A stretch of DNA of 64,000 nucleotides, taken from NCBI RefSeq assembly GCF_009389715.1, contig NC_052405.1, forward strand, positions 12,282,194 through 12,346,193, written 5' to 3'. A program made the position numbers and the translations under genes. Of the stretch, positions 50,609-62,188 are shown in pieces (positions within the stretch are counted from its first letter, which is position 1; each line of letters begins with the position of its first letter). The stretch comes from Phoenix dactylifera (taxonomy: Eukaryota > Streptophyta > Magnoliopsida > Arecales > Arecaceae). The notes beneath the pieces were generated by a model that was not told the origin of the DNA, did no database searches, and saw nothing but the letters and a program-made list of their open reading frames with translations.

Positions 50609-50745
50609 CACTACAACGATAAAGGGTTTTGGCGACTCTATATTGCTGACGCTACATAAAAGCGTCGGCAAAATTTTTCTAAAAAAAATGTTCCGCCGAC
50701 GCTGGAAAAAATACGACGACGCTTATAAGCGTCGTCGGACTTTAC
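50609..50745 (+). mobile_element. Terminus of a second CACTA-like element
   Basis: CACTACAACGATAAAGGG at 50609 is followed by subterminal repeats of the same type as in the complete element at 40.9 kb: GCTGACGCTACATAAAAGCG, GCCGACGCTGG and GACGCTTATAAGCGTCGTCG. The opposite terminus was not found before the edge of the LINE-derived block at 51.9 kb or beyond, so the element is truncated or disrupted. Duplication of AGT (50606-50608) cannot be tested. Confidence 0.75.
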
Positions 50746-51890
50746 TCCTCCCCTCCACAAAACCCCATCGACCCCCTTCCTCCACAGCCCACAGCCCTAA
50801 ATCCCTAACTCATGGCGACCGACCCTCTCCGTCCTCAACCCTTTTCACCGATCTCAGCCAATCTCCTCCGACGAACGATCCCAAATCGTGTTCCTCCGCC
50901 GCATCTCCTTCCCCTCCTCCCCCTCTCCATTGGCCTCCTCTTCGTGGACGACTTCCTCCTCCTCCGCCGCAGAGCACTCACACGGCGTTTGAAGTTTGGA
51001 GCCGGCAAGGACAAGGACAAGGCCGGGTTTGGGATCTTCTTTTCTTGCTTCGATCATAGGATTGTAATCGCTGCGATGGCAGCTCTGACATTGTTTCTTA
51101 GCATGGATGGCATGTAGGGTGGTTATCCCTCTGGATCTGCTCATTTGGTTCGGTGGTTGATGAGATAAGTAAATTTGCAGGATTGAAGAGAACAACTGCA
51201 GGATCCGCTTCTCCCCCGGCTCCGCCCGCTCTGCTCTCAACCGGATCCGCTTCCTCTTCGACTGCTTCTCCAATCTCGACGCCACCCTCCTCCTCCGAGA
51301 AGATCCCGGCTCTCGCCCTCCTCCTCCTCCGAGGAGATCCCGTCCGAGTCCTCTGCGCCATCTTGAAGGATGTAAATCTGTTTTCAAACATAATCTTGGA
51401 ACTACTTTGCTCGAATTTGGTTCGGTGGTTGATGAGATAAGTAAATTTGCAGGATTGAAGAGAACAACTGCAGGATCCGCTTCTCCCCCGGCTCTCGCCT
51501 ACTCCTCCTCCGAGGAGATCCCGTCCGAGTCCCTTGCACTATCTTGAAGGATGTAAATCTGTTTTCAAACATAATCTTGGAACTACTTTGCTCGAATTTG
51601 TCGTTTCTTTTTTTTTCTTGAGTCACCATGTTTTCTTGAATGCTTTTCTTAGTGGAATATTGGAAAGCTCTGCTACGAATTCGACAGAGCCATACTCGCT
51701 CGCCTGGGATAAACAAGTCAAAGTGAGTTATTCATATTGGATTTGCCTCACTTTTTTTTTCAGGCAAAAAAAAGCAAGAAAGATTTGGCCTTTTCCTGGC
51801 TTTTCTTCTCATTAATGATATCTTGCAATTGTACTTGTAGGATTTTGCCTCTCTATCTGGAATCGAGGTGTTCTCCCCTGTGAGCCATAC
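50746..51890 (+). pseudogene. GC-rich captured gene fragments with an internal direct duplication
   Basis: After the CACTA terminus the sequence becomes GC-rich and gene-like: CCCTAACTC then ATGGCGACCGACCCTCTCCG (50812), then proline/leucine-rich frames without a known domain. A 272-bp segment at 51143-51414 (opening ATTTGGTTCGGTGGTTGATG) is repeated at 51415-51599. The second copy lacks about 85 bp of the CTCCTCC-rich middle. Each copy contains TTTGCAG followed by GATTGAAGAGAACAACTGCA, which looks like an intron-exon border, so genomic rather than cDNA capture is likely. The source gene was not recognised. Confidence 0.5.
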
Positions 51891-51894
51891 TCTC

Positions 51895-53572
51895 TTTTTT
51901 TTTTGGTCAAAACGGCAAATTATATAGCTTTAAAGTGAGTACATCCTGCCAGATCACAATAAAGTAAGGAGTACAGATCAGAAGAAATATCTCCTATAGA
52001 TGTCCAAAGGAACTCCCCAGAATGCCGTGCGACGAAAGAGGCGACCCAGTCTGCTGCCCTGTTCGCCTCCCGAAACACGTGGGCTACCTGGAAGCCACCA
52101 AACTCCTGAGCCAGTCTCCGAATCTCTCTAATGAGGGGATGACCATCCCCATATCTATCCACACCTCGGATCCAATCAACCACCACAGAGGAATCCCCCT
52201 CAAGAAGCACCCACTCGGCACCGAGGACTCTCTTCGCAAAAGACAATCCCTCCCATGCAGCTCGAAGCTCAGCCCCAACAACTGAAAGACCCGTCGTGCG
52301 CTGACCCCCTGCTGCCACCATCCTACCCCAGGAATCCCTGATCACAAATCCAACCCCTCCAAATCCACCATCCACCAACATACTCCCGTCGAAATTCACT
52401 TTGAGATGACCAAGGGGTGGGGGCACCCAAGAGACGAGGGCGAACCTGGGCGCTGTAAAAGCGGGTAAAGTGCCCCAGATGTCCCTAGCCATCTCACTAG
52501 TGAATACCGCAGAGGCTGCAATAACCTCCCCATACTGTAATAAAGCTCTGTCAACCACCATCCTCGGTGACATCCTCCGACCCTCAAAAATGCCAGCATT
52601 CCTGTCCAACCAGATATGGTAAGCCAGATATGCTCTAAGAATACCCTCCTCACAAAATCTGGAACTCCGCATGGATGCTCTCAATAACATAAATAGGGCC
52701 TGAGCCGACTCCACCGACTGGGGCAAGGGAACCGGCGATCTACTCCAAATCTCTCTCGCCCTCGGGCACTGCACAAGAACATGATCAATAGTCTCCTCTG
52801 CATCCGCACACACCATGCAACACTCCGTGACCCGTACTCCTCGCCGAACTAGTACACTTCTGGTAGGTAGGCATTCCCATGCCACCTTCCAGATGAACAG
52901 CGCCACACGCGGGTGAACCCGCATCCTCCAAATCCATCCTCCCTCTATCTGCCGTCCGGACTTCTTCCTGAACAGGGGAAAAAGATCCCTAGCTCGTACC
53001 CGCGTCCGTCCCGACGGTACCACCACAAAACCTTTATCTTCTTTAACGGGCAATGTCTGCCGTTGCTTTCTTGTTTGTACCGCTGCTACCTCAACTTCAT
53101 GTACAACTGGGGACAAGACCGTAACTTCATCAGGCACTGATGGTCTGCTCCTCGGAGAATGCGGTCCAAATCTGTTTTCAGATGTTTGAGAAGGCGACGC
53201 CTCCTCATTGTCAGCCTTAAGGTATATTCCTGCCTCGGTAGAAGACGACGGGGAAGATCGAAACCATTCGGAAGCTGAGACTGGGGAAACAGATATAGCC
53301 CCAACGGTTGCAACTGGAGGGTTTCGGAGGTTGGCATCATTGTGATTCGGCAGTGGCTGGGTTTCGATCATGGTCGTTGGGCTTCCTTGATTGTCATATT
53401 TCAACTCACCCCTGGAAATTCTTTCATGAAAAATATATGGCAGGGCATTGCAATAAGACGTCCCATGATTCAACCTTCGATGGTATCTACAATAACGAGA
53501 ACTCAACTCATCACCGGGCTGAGTCTGAGAATGAGTTTCCGGCAGAGTCAGTGTCCCGTTCGCCAGCATCAC
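51895..53572 (-). pseudogene. In-frame chimera: gypsy gag relic joined to a LINE zf-RVT and RNase H tail
   Basis: A 550-codon open frame (53572-51920, - strand). Its first part has a gag-like CX3H knuckle region (YCRYHRRLNHGTSYCNALPY) of the kind seen in plant gypsy gag. From about residue 215 it is LINE: a zf-RVT domain (HPRVALFIWKVAWECLPTRS, then CCMVCADAEETIDHVLVQCP) and an RNase H domain from about residue 395 with acidic residues in NFDGS, AELRAAWEGL, EGDSSVVVDW and REANRAADWV. A T run at 51895-51904 is the LINE poly(A) tail in reverse, so the LINE 3' end is intact. RT and endonuclease are missing. The open frame has no stop for 1.65 kb, which is unusual for a relic. Expression is not shown. 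Confidence 0.7.
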
Positions 53573-53773
53573 ATCGAACCATCTCTCCGTATCTCAGAGA
53601 TAAAAATCGTACTTCTTCTTCCTATTCCTCCAATGCTTGTCTCTCCTTGGGTTAGTAAATCGGCCAGGGTTGCTATTGTTATTATCATCATTCCGGACTT
53701 CAGCGACATAAGCCTCAGCCACTTGTCCAGAGGTCCGCTTCGATGCCACAGGGAAAACTTTCTCTCTCGCGAT

Positions 53774-54461
53774 CTATTCTAACTCTAACGCTCGCTCGAG
53801 TTGTTGGGTGAACGATGTAATCCCAGCAGGGATCAGTGCATAGCGGAGCTCAATGTTGAGCCCACGGATACAGATCGGCACGAGCTTGTCTTCAACGATA
53901 GACTCCTCAAGCTGAAGAGCGAGGGTCCCGCGAAAGAGAATCTTCAAACTTCTAATTCCTCTCCTGCCTACATCGACGCAAATCCTCAATAGTAACTGAT
54001 TTCTTGATTGCATGGAACCTTTTTTTTTTTTAATAGGTAAGACATTTGTTCCCAGGACGACACCGATCCTGGAGCTCAATTGGTGTACCAAGTAAACGCC
54101 GTTTTCGTCAAGGAAGAAGGGCCTTAACAGGAGCTTCCAATTGGCTGCAGTATCTCCACACTGAGACTCAAATCTGGCTAAATGTTCTTTAGGATCGTCC
54201 ATCAAAGAGCTGGAAGCTTGGGACCGTGTATCCCTGAGGATACGGTTCTTTATCTACAGCAGCGCTGTGCGATCTCCTGTAAACCAGATAAGGCTGTTTC
54301 TGAAGTTTATCCTGCTTCGCCAAGACTCCTTGAATAAAAACCTCCAACTGTTCAGGGGTTTGTAGAGTCGGATTGGTCTGATCGTTTCTGAGTTGAGGGT
54401 CGCCTAAGAAGTCTCTTACTGTACTGGGGACCGGTTGGTTGGGCCAGGAAGTCCAAGTCAT
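53774..54461 (-). pseudogene. Ty3/gypsy gag relic
   Basis: Two overlapping - strand frames, 54461-54189 and 54205-53774, join through a frameshift near 54195. They include DDPKEHLARFESQC and, further on, LEESIVEDKLVPICIRGLNI followed by LTQ/LERALELE-like sequence, the usual spacing of gag residues in plant gypsy elements. The second frame is in the same phase as the downstream gag/LINE chimera but separated from it by stops. No LTR was identified. Confidence 0.5.
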
Positions 54462-54904
54462 GGGATTGGTTCGTTCTTCAGAAGACGTAATGAAACACTT
54501 GTCCCACCCACTACGTAGTGATGCCTCTACCTGATCTGAAGCCGTGGGACGATTGAAAGACTTGTTCTTGCGCCCCGTTATCTATAACCACAAAACCACA
54601 ATCCTGCAGTTGTTATAGAAAAGGTAGTCCCTAGCTCTTGTACTATCAATTATTATTAGCAGACTCATCAAAAAAAAGGAGTATTACTTGAGGTAAGACT
54701 AAAGTTGTGTTATTGGTTCCAATATGGCAATCGATAGGGGGTGGTATTGACAACCAACAATGAAAGTATTGGGTGGTAGTGGTCAGTGCCGGCAGCTATA
54801 GTTGCCAGAGAATGGTTACATGTGGTATCAGATAGTTGTAATATATAGGTTCATGATGGTGGTTGTGAGTGGTTAAGGAAAGAAGAGGTCAGGAAACGTA
54901 GAGT
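54462..54904. other. No gene seen
   Basis: Transitional sequence between the gag relic and the copia relic. The CAACCAACAATGAAAG and GGTGGTAGTGG words near 54750 look repeat-like but were not classified. Confidence 0.35.
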
Positions 54905-56480
54905 TGATCCATGGTAAATATAGAAGATAAATGTGATAAATTATTAAGTTTTAGTGGAAATATAGAAGGTACTAACGAGATTAAATTTTTTTTAAATAAA
55001 AGTTTTGTGTTTATAGATTCGGATGAAGTTAATGTGATTTTAGGAATGGAAGTAATAAAACAAAGTGATGCATCTAGTTCAATCCAATCACATTATAATG
55101 AAAGAATATTAAGAAAATTTAATTTCTTTGATTGTGAGCCTAGTGTAGCACCAATTGGTCCTCATCATAAAGGTAAACCTGTTAAACAAAAAGAATATGA
55201 AAAGACTACACAGTTTAATAAATGTGACCTAATATCTCATATGATGTTGCTAGGTTATGTAGATTTACAAAGTAAACCTAATAAAGAATATTGGAAAAGG
55301 CTTACTAGAGTTATGAGATATTTGAAATGCACCACGAATTATACTTTGCATTATAAGTATACTTGGCATGTTTTGGAATGTTATAGTGATACTGGTAGAG
55401 ATAGTTCTAAATTTGCTAATGGCTATTTATTTTCTTTGGTACGAGGCATAGTTGTGTGGTCTCCCATGAAGCAATCATACGTTGCCTTTTCTTTTATAGA
55501 AGCCAAGTACATTACTATGTCTCTTGCCCTCGAGCAATTTTTATGGATGAGATGTTTCTTACAAGGTATTCCTTTTATTGATATGCCTAAAGACGTGTTG
55601 CGGGGACGACCTTCGGCCGGAGCCTCGCGCAACAGCCTAGCCCACATTAAGCTAGCAGAGAAAGAGGACCGCGTTCCTCCCAAGGTATTGTCCGCTTTGG
55701 GGGTCGAGCGTACCCGGAGCCCTCCTCACGGTTTTGTCCCACAAAAGGGCCCTCGAGAGGAAAGGATTTCCACCCCCCATTTAAGGCACGAAACCTTTCC
55801 GCTACTAGCCGATGTGGGACTAAATTCAAGGCCCCCTCCCCCCCACAACATAGCCCCCCAGCGGGAAGGTTCCGACCAGGTTTTACCCCAACGGGCCCCC
55901 ACAGTCCTGGAGGGTAGTCAATGGAGAGAGGAGGCGCCCCTACCTGGCGCGCCATCTGTTGCGGGGACGACCTTCGGCCGGAGCCTCGCGCAACAGCCTA
56001 GCCCACATTAAGCTAGCAGAGAAAGAGGATCGCGTTCCTCCCGAGGTATTGTCCGCTTTGGGGGTCGAGCGTACCCGGAGCCCTCCTCACGGTTTTGTCC
56101 CACAAAAGGGCCATCGAAAGGAAAGGATTTCCACCCCCCATTTAAGGCACGGAACCTTTCCGCCACTAGCCGATGTGGGACTAAATTCAAGGCCCCCTCC
56201 CCCCCCCCCAAGACGCAATCATCACTGTCTATTATGATAATTTATTTCTTATATATATGTTTCCAAAAATAAAAACCTTACCGGCAGTAGTAAACATAAT
56301 ACTATAATAGAAAGCTTGTACAGAAATGTAAAGTAATTCTTGAATATCTAAAATGTCTGCAGATGCTTTAACAACAAAATCATTATAATTTGGTGAAAAG
56401 ATGTATAACATAGAGAGATATGGAGCCATTACCGATCACATAGAGATGTTCCTAGCTGAATCCCACTCTACAATTGAGAT
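54905..56480 (+). pseudogene. Copia RT/RNase H relic, split by a TRIM insertion
   Basis: The frame from 54911 reads the end of copia RT and the RNase H domain: ILGMEVIKQ, YWKRLTRVMRYLKCTTNYTL, ECYSDTG, VVWSPMKQSYVAFSFIEAKY and then LEQFLWMRCFL. At 55595 the TRIM interrupts it. From 56211 the frame resumes (AIITVYYDN) and decays through several stops to MSADALTTKS near 56360-56390. It is low-GC and old. The 5' parts are absent. Confidence 0.85.
55596..56210 (-). mobile_element. TRIM-like element with GC-rich LTRs inserted in the copia relic
   Basis: Two LTRs of about 255 bp (55596-55850 and 55957-56210) flank a 106-bp interior. The target duplication is AGACG (55591-55595 and 56211-56215). 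On the - strand the primer site reads TGGCGCGCCAGGTAGGGG, different from the tRNA-iMet type of the other two TRIMs, and a purine tract GCTGGGGGGCTA precedes the 3' LTR. The LTR at 55596 has both TGTTG and CAACA ends; the other lost the last few bases of the CAACA end. The LTRs differ at a handful of sites. No genes. Size fits a TRIM; the different primer site suggests a different parent. Confidence 0.85.
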
Positions 56481-56758
56481 GTAATTCTATAAAATACCTT
56501 TATAAATTGAAAACCTAATGAACAGAGTTCAAGGAAACTTAACCAAAGATCTTTCAAAAAATATTAAGTAGGTAGTATTTCAAGTGCAATTGTCTATTAT
56601 TAGAATAATGGGTGAGTGCTTTCATCTCCGAGATCCTTAGAGCCGTTAGAGACCTTCAAAGTGTTAGATGTGATATCCTGGAGATAGAATCTCGAAGAGA
56701 GAAATATATCCAAAACTTTTGTGGTCTGATCTGAAGACTTATCCAAAACAATGCTAAA

Positions 56759-59700
56759 TCTTAAAATTCAACTGATGGGAGGAAACACAATTCAAATACT
56801 TCGTTATCTGTTTTCCTGTCTATTGCTCTGTTTTTCCTGATACGCCTGACAGTCCACTGATACGCCACTGTAGATGCTGATGTGGACTGTTGCAGGGAGC
56901 TGGAACTGAGCTGGAGCTAGCGTGGCAAAGGAAGAAGCTACCTAGCAACTGAATTCAGTTAGTTGGTTGAGTTAACTGAATTCAGTTGATGAATCTTGTA
57001 TACACTATGAACAGTAGTAGTAAGTTTATAAATAGGGACTCGATGGGTGTAATGTAATCAGTTTTTTGGAATGAAATAAGAAACAAGTTTTCTCTTCTGC
57101 TATCACTTCTTTTATCTCTTGCGTGATCTAAATTCAGGAACCTTTCAGTTCTTGATAATCCACCTTTCTTGATCATCTGCAGCTTCTTGAACAAGAAGCT
57201 ACTTACTTTGATATGCTTCTTTGAGTTGAAGCTACTTCATTTTGATATGGTATCAGAGCAAGTATCCATGGCTAATGCTGCAACAAACTCTGTTCATTCA
57301 TTGTTTTCTTCAAGTGCTTCGGATGAACAATCAAGCCCATACTTCCTACACCATGGAGACAATCCAGGTACCATATTAGTCTCACAAACATTGTCTGGGG
57401 AGAACTACCCAAGTTGGTCCAGATCAATGGAGATGGCCTTGAGTGCAAAAAATAAAATTGCATTCATTGATGGGTCATTACCTAAACCAGATCCATCTGA
57501 TCCATTACTCCCAGTATGGATTCGTTGTAATGACATGGTCACTTCATGGATCCTCAATTCAATTTCAAAAGAGCTAGCCGACAGTGTCTTATACATCAAT
57601 TCGGCTAGAGAAATTTGGAATGACCTATGTGAGAGGTTTTCACAAGGCAATGGACCAAGAATCTTTCAGATTCAGAAGGCTATTGCTTCTTTGACACAGG
57701 ATCAATCCAATGTCAGTTCATACTTCACCAAACTTAAGGGTTTTTGGGAAGAATTATGGAATTACAGACCAAATCCTGTATGTTCTTGTGGAGCAATGAA
57801 ACGTTTGATAGAATATCAAAATCAAGAATGCACCATGCAATTCTTAATGGGATTAAATGACAGTTACTCCCATATCCGAGGCCAGATTCTCTTGATAGAG
57901 CCTCTGCCTCCCATAAACAAAGTGTTCTCCCTGGTGCTACAAGAAGAAAGACAAAGAGAAATCACAACCTCTGTTGATCCAAACATGAACACAGCAGCGT
58001 TCTTAAGTAGATCAACCAACAACCACAATGCAACCTCTTCAACTAAACCTGGAGCAGAAGCAGGTCAGTTCCAAAGAAGGGATCGACCAGTGTGTGGTCA
58101 TTGTGGCATAATTGGGCATACAAAAGACAAATGCTACAAATTGCATGGATATCCGCGAGGATATAAATTTAAGAACAGAAGTAATCAGAGTTCTGTGAAT
58201 CAGGCATCATCAGAAATGGAATCAAAACAAATCAATGGTGCTCCACAGCTTCCTTTCACAGTGAAACAGTGTCAACAACTGCTAGCACTGATCAATCCTT
58301 TGTCTTCATCAGATGATGGTCAAAGCGGGAATTCTAAAGCTCCTCAGACATCTGGTTATTCCTTATCTGGCTCATCTAATACCTCTGGCTCAAAGATAGA
58401 GGGATCTAAAATCAACATGGCAGGTATATCTCATCATCTCTTTGCTTGTGCCTCTGGCCCAATCACTGAACAATGGATAATTGATACTGGTGCTACCGAT
58501 CACATGGTACATTCAGCCTCTATGCTAATAGAAATTAATTCCTTGGTTTCCACATTTGTTAGCCTTCCAAATGGAATCTCTGTTCCTGTAACTCACACAG
58601 GAACGGTGAAACTCTCAAAGCATATCACTCTTACCAATGTTTTGGTTGTTCCCTCATTTTCTTTCAATTTGATTTCCGCCAGCTCTTTACTTAAACAGAA
58701 GTCATGCTGTTTAATTCTCCTATCTGATCATCTCTTCATTCAGGACCAGTACACCTGGACAACGATTGGTTTGGCTAAGGAAAGAAATGGCTTATACTAC
58801 ATGGTTCAAGATCATGAGTTCAATAAGGATAAATCTTGTAAAGCCTCTGTTCATGCAGTCTCTGCCGACTTGTGGCATTGTAGGTTAGGACACCCATCTC
58901 CATCTAGAATGCAACTTTTACATGAGTATATTCCTGAACTAGCAAGATCCAGCTTACAGCACTGTACAGTTTGTCCATTGGCCAAACAGCATAGATTGTC
59001 TTTTCCAGTTTCAATGAATAAAACTGAATCTCCTTTCGAACTCATTCATTGCGATGTGTGGGGGCCTTTTTCGGTTCCATCACATGATAATTCTCGATAT
59101 TTTTTAACTGTGGTTGATGACTTCAGTAGATCCACTTGGGTATTCCTAATGAGCTCCAAATCACAAACACAGTCCCTTATCCGGTCATTTTTTAATCTTA
59201 TAGAGACTCAATTTGGTGCCAATATCAAGGCTGTACGCACTGATAATGGTGCTGAATTCAACCTTCAAGAGTTTTTTGCTTCTAAGGGAGTTCTTCATCA
59301 GCATTCATGCGTTGAAACTCCACAGCAAAATGGCACGGTGGAAAGAAAACACCAACACCTTCTCAACGTTGCTAGATCGTTGAGATTTCAATCAGATGTT
59401 CCCCTCAAATTCTGGGGTGAATGTGTGCTCACAGCTGCTTACCTTATCAACAGAATGCCTTCTCCTTTGTTGTCAAATCGATCTCCCTGTGAAGTGTTGT
59501 TTTCATCAAAACAGACACCGAAACTTACATATGATCATCTCAGGGCATTCGGATGTTTATGTTATGTTTCTACTCTCACACGGCACCGAAACAAATTTGA
59601 TTCCCGGGCTGAGCCAGCTGTTTTCCTTGGTTATCCTTATGGAGTGAAAGGATACAAAGTTTACAACTTGAAGTCCAAAACCATTTCCATTTTCCGAAAT

Positions 59701-62183
59701 GTTATCTTTCATGAACATATTTTTCCATTCAAGCAATTCCCTTCTTTAGCTTCTGAACACACAGATTCCCATAGTATAATTCCGAATGCCATTCCTGATG
59801 AAAGTTCATATCCAGATAACATTTTGCACACTCCTGCTGCATCCGTTCCATCTAACCTTTCTCTTCAGAACCTTTCAGATTCTTCACCATGTATAGAAGA
59901 TGGTATAGAGGACACTCCCATATATTCACAGCCCATGCTTGAATCACCCCAACCAGTTAGAAGGTCAACTAGAACCAAGAAACGACCAACCTACCTTGAA
60001 CAATATCATTGCCAATTGGCCACTAACCTTTCTACTTCACCATCAAAATCCATGGTGACTGGTACTGGGTGTAACATCTCTCATTTTCTCGACTATAATA
60101 AACTTTCCTTATCCCACAAAACCTTTGTCCTAGCTGTTAGCAATGAGATTGAACCTACCTCATACAAGCAAGCAGTTCAGTGCCCGGGATGGAGGGAAGC
60201 AATGACAAAAGAGATTGCTGCCCTTGAAGAAAATAATACCTGGACTATCACTGATCTACCACCCGAAAAGGAAGCTATTGACTGTAAATGGTGCTACAAA
60301 ATTAAATTCAACTCTGATGGCACCATAGAACGCAAGAAGGCCCGTTTAGTTGCAAAAGGATACACTCAACGGGAAGGTTTTGATTACTTTGAAACCTTTT
60401 CACCAGTGGTAAAAATGACTACCATCAGAACACTCCTTGCTGTTGCTGCAGTAAACAATTGGCACCTTCATCAACTCGATGTGAACAACGCCTTTCCTTC
60501 ACGGTGATCTAAATGAAGAGATTTACATGAAAATTCCTCCTGGTTTTGCTGGAAAGGGGGAGTCCAAAGTATGTAGACTTAATAAGTCTTTATATGGTCT
60601 GAAACAAGCCTCAAGGCAGTGGTTCTTCAAGCTCTCCCAATTCCTTTTGGAAACCGGGTTTATGCAATCCAAAGCTGATTATTCCCTCTTCACAAAACAA
60701 TTTGGTTCATCATTCATAGCACTCTTGGTTTATGTTGATGATATTGTATTGGCTAGTAATAACCTTGCTGCAATTGAAGATTTCAAGACTGTCATAGATC
60801 AGAAGTTCAAAATCAAAGACTTGGGGAAGCTTAAATATTTTCTGGGAATTGAGGTTGCGAGATCAAAAGCAGGAATTTCCATCTGTCAACGCAAGTTCAC
60901 CCTTGACATTCTCTCAGACACCGGATTCCTCGGTGCTAAACCAGCTAAAACACCCATGGAACAGAATCTAAGGTTGATTAGGGATACAAATTCGCCTCTT
61001 GCTGATCCCACTATGTACAGACGACTCATTGGGAAGCTTTTATACCTCACCATCACAAGACCCGATCTCTCCTATTGTTTGCAAGTCCTTAGCCAATTCA
61101 TGGACAAGCCACATCAATCTCATCTTGAGGCTGCTCATCGGGTACTTAGGTATCTTAAAGCTTCTCCCGGCTAAGGTTTATTCTTCTCATCATCCTCACA
61201 GCTACTTATTAAAGCGTATTCAGATTCTGATTGGGCTGGTTGCCTAGAAACAAGAAGATCAGTTACAGGATACTGTGTATTTCTTGGTGATTCCTTAATC
61301 TCATAGAAGTCCAAGAAGCAGTCAACTGTTTCTAGATCTTCGGCTGAAGCTGAATACAGGGCAATAGCAACGACCTGTTGTGAGATAACCTGGATTAAAT
61401 ATATTCTAACGGATCTTCAAGTTTCTCATAATGCACCTGCTTTGTTATTCTGTGATAATAAAGCAGCTTTAGCCATAGCTGCAAATCCTGTTCACCATGA
61501 AAGAACAAAGCACATTGAGCTGGATTGTCATCTAATTCGAGAGAAAATACAATCTGGCATCATTCATACTTCACATGTTCCTTCACAGTGTCAGCTGGCT
61601 AACATCCTCACCAAAGGACTTAGCTCCACTCAGTTCCATTCTCTTCTGTCCAAGATGAGCATTCACAACATTCATTGCTCCTCTTGAGGGGGAGTCTTAA
61701 AATTCAACTGATGGGAGGAAACACAATTCAAATACTTTGTTATCTGTTTTCCTGTCTATTGCTCTGTTTTTCCTGATACGCCTGACAGTCCACTGATACG
61801 CCACTGTAGATGCTGATGTGGACTGTTGCAGGGAGCTGGAACTGAGCTGGAGCTTGCGTGGCAAAGGAAGAAGCTAGCTAGCAACTGAATTCAGTTAGTT
61901 GGTTGAGTTAACTGAATTCAGTTGATGAATCTTGTATACACTATGAACAGTAGTAGTAAGTTTATAAATAGGGACTCGATGGGTGTAATGTAATCAGTTT
62001 TTTGGAATGAAATAAGAAACAAGTTTTCTCTTCTGCTATCACTTCTTCTATCTCTTGCGTGATCTAAATTCAGGAACCTTTCAGTTCTTGATAATCCACC
62101 TTTCTTGATCATCTGCAGCTTCTTGAACAAGAAGCTACTTACTTTGATATGCTTCTTTGGGTTGAAGCTACTTCATTTTGATA
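56759..62183 (+). mobile_element. Nearly intact Ty1/copia element (Ale/Retrofit-like)
   Basis: Two 489-bp LTRs (56759-57247 and 61695-62183), target duplication CTAAA (56754-56758 and 62184-62188), primer site TGGTATCAGAGC immediately at 57248, and purine tract GAGGGGGAG at 61686-61694. By eye the LTRs differ at about five sites (near 1%). LTR ends read TCTTA...TGATA rather than TG...CA. The short LTRs and the CYKLHGYP extension of the zinc knuckle fit the Ale/Retrofit lineage. Confidence 0.93.
57268..61686 (+). pseudogene. copia gag-pol gene with one frameshift and two stops
   Basis: Frame 1 is open from MANAATNSVHSLF (ATG 57268; an in-phase ATG overlapping the LTR end is less likely) to about 60505. 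Gag has a CX2CX4HX4C knuckle (CGHCGIIGHTKDKC) and protease WIIDTGATDHM. Integrase has LWHCRLGH, CTVCPLAKQ, HCDVWGPF, VVDDFSR, VRTDNGAEF and QQNGTVERKH. RT begins CKWCYKIKF. Just after QLDVNNAF (about 60490) a one-base shift moves to frame 2, which carries the RT box YVDDIVLAS (about 60733). TAA at 61172 and TAG at 61304 interrupt the RNase H region, which continues [20 protein letters not shown] to the stop near 61687. Three lesions in 4.4 kb: probably inactive, but close to functional. Confidence 0.93.
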
Positions 62184-62188
62184 CTAAA

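Noticed and set aside
55423..55955. - strand open frames across the copia relic and TRIM LTRs
   Set aside because: They are repeated in both LTR copies and have no domain; they are shadows of the + strand copia frame and of LTR sequence.
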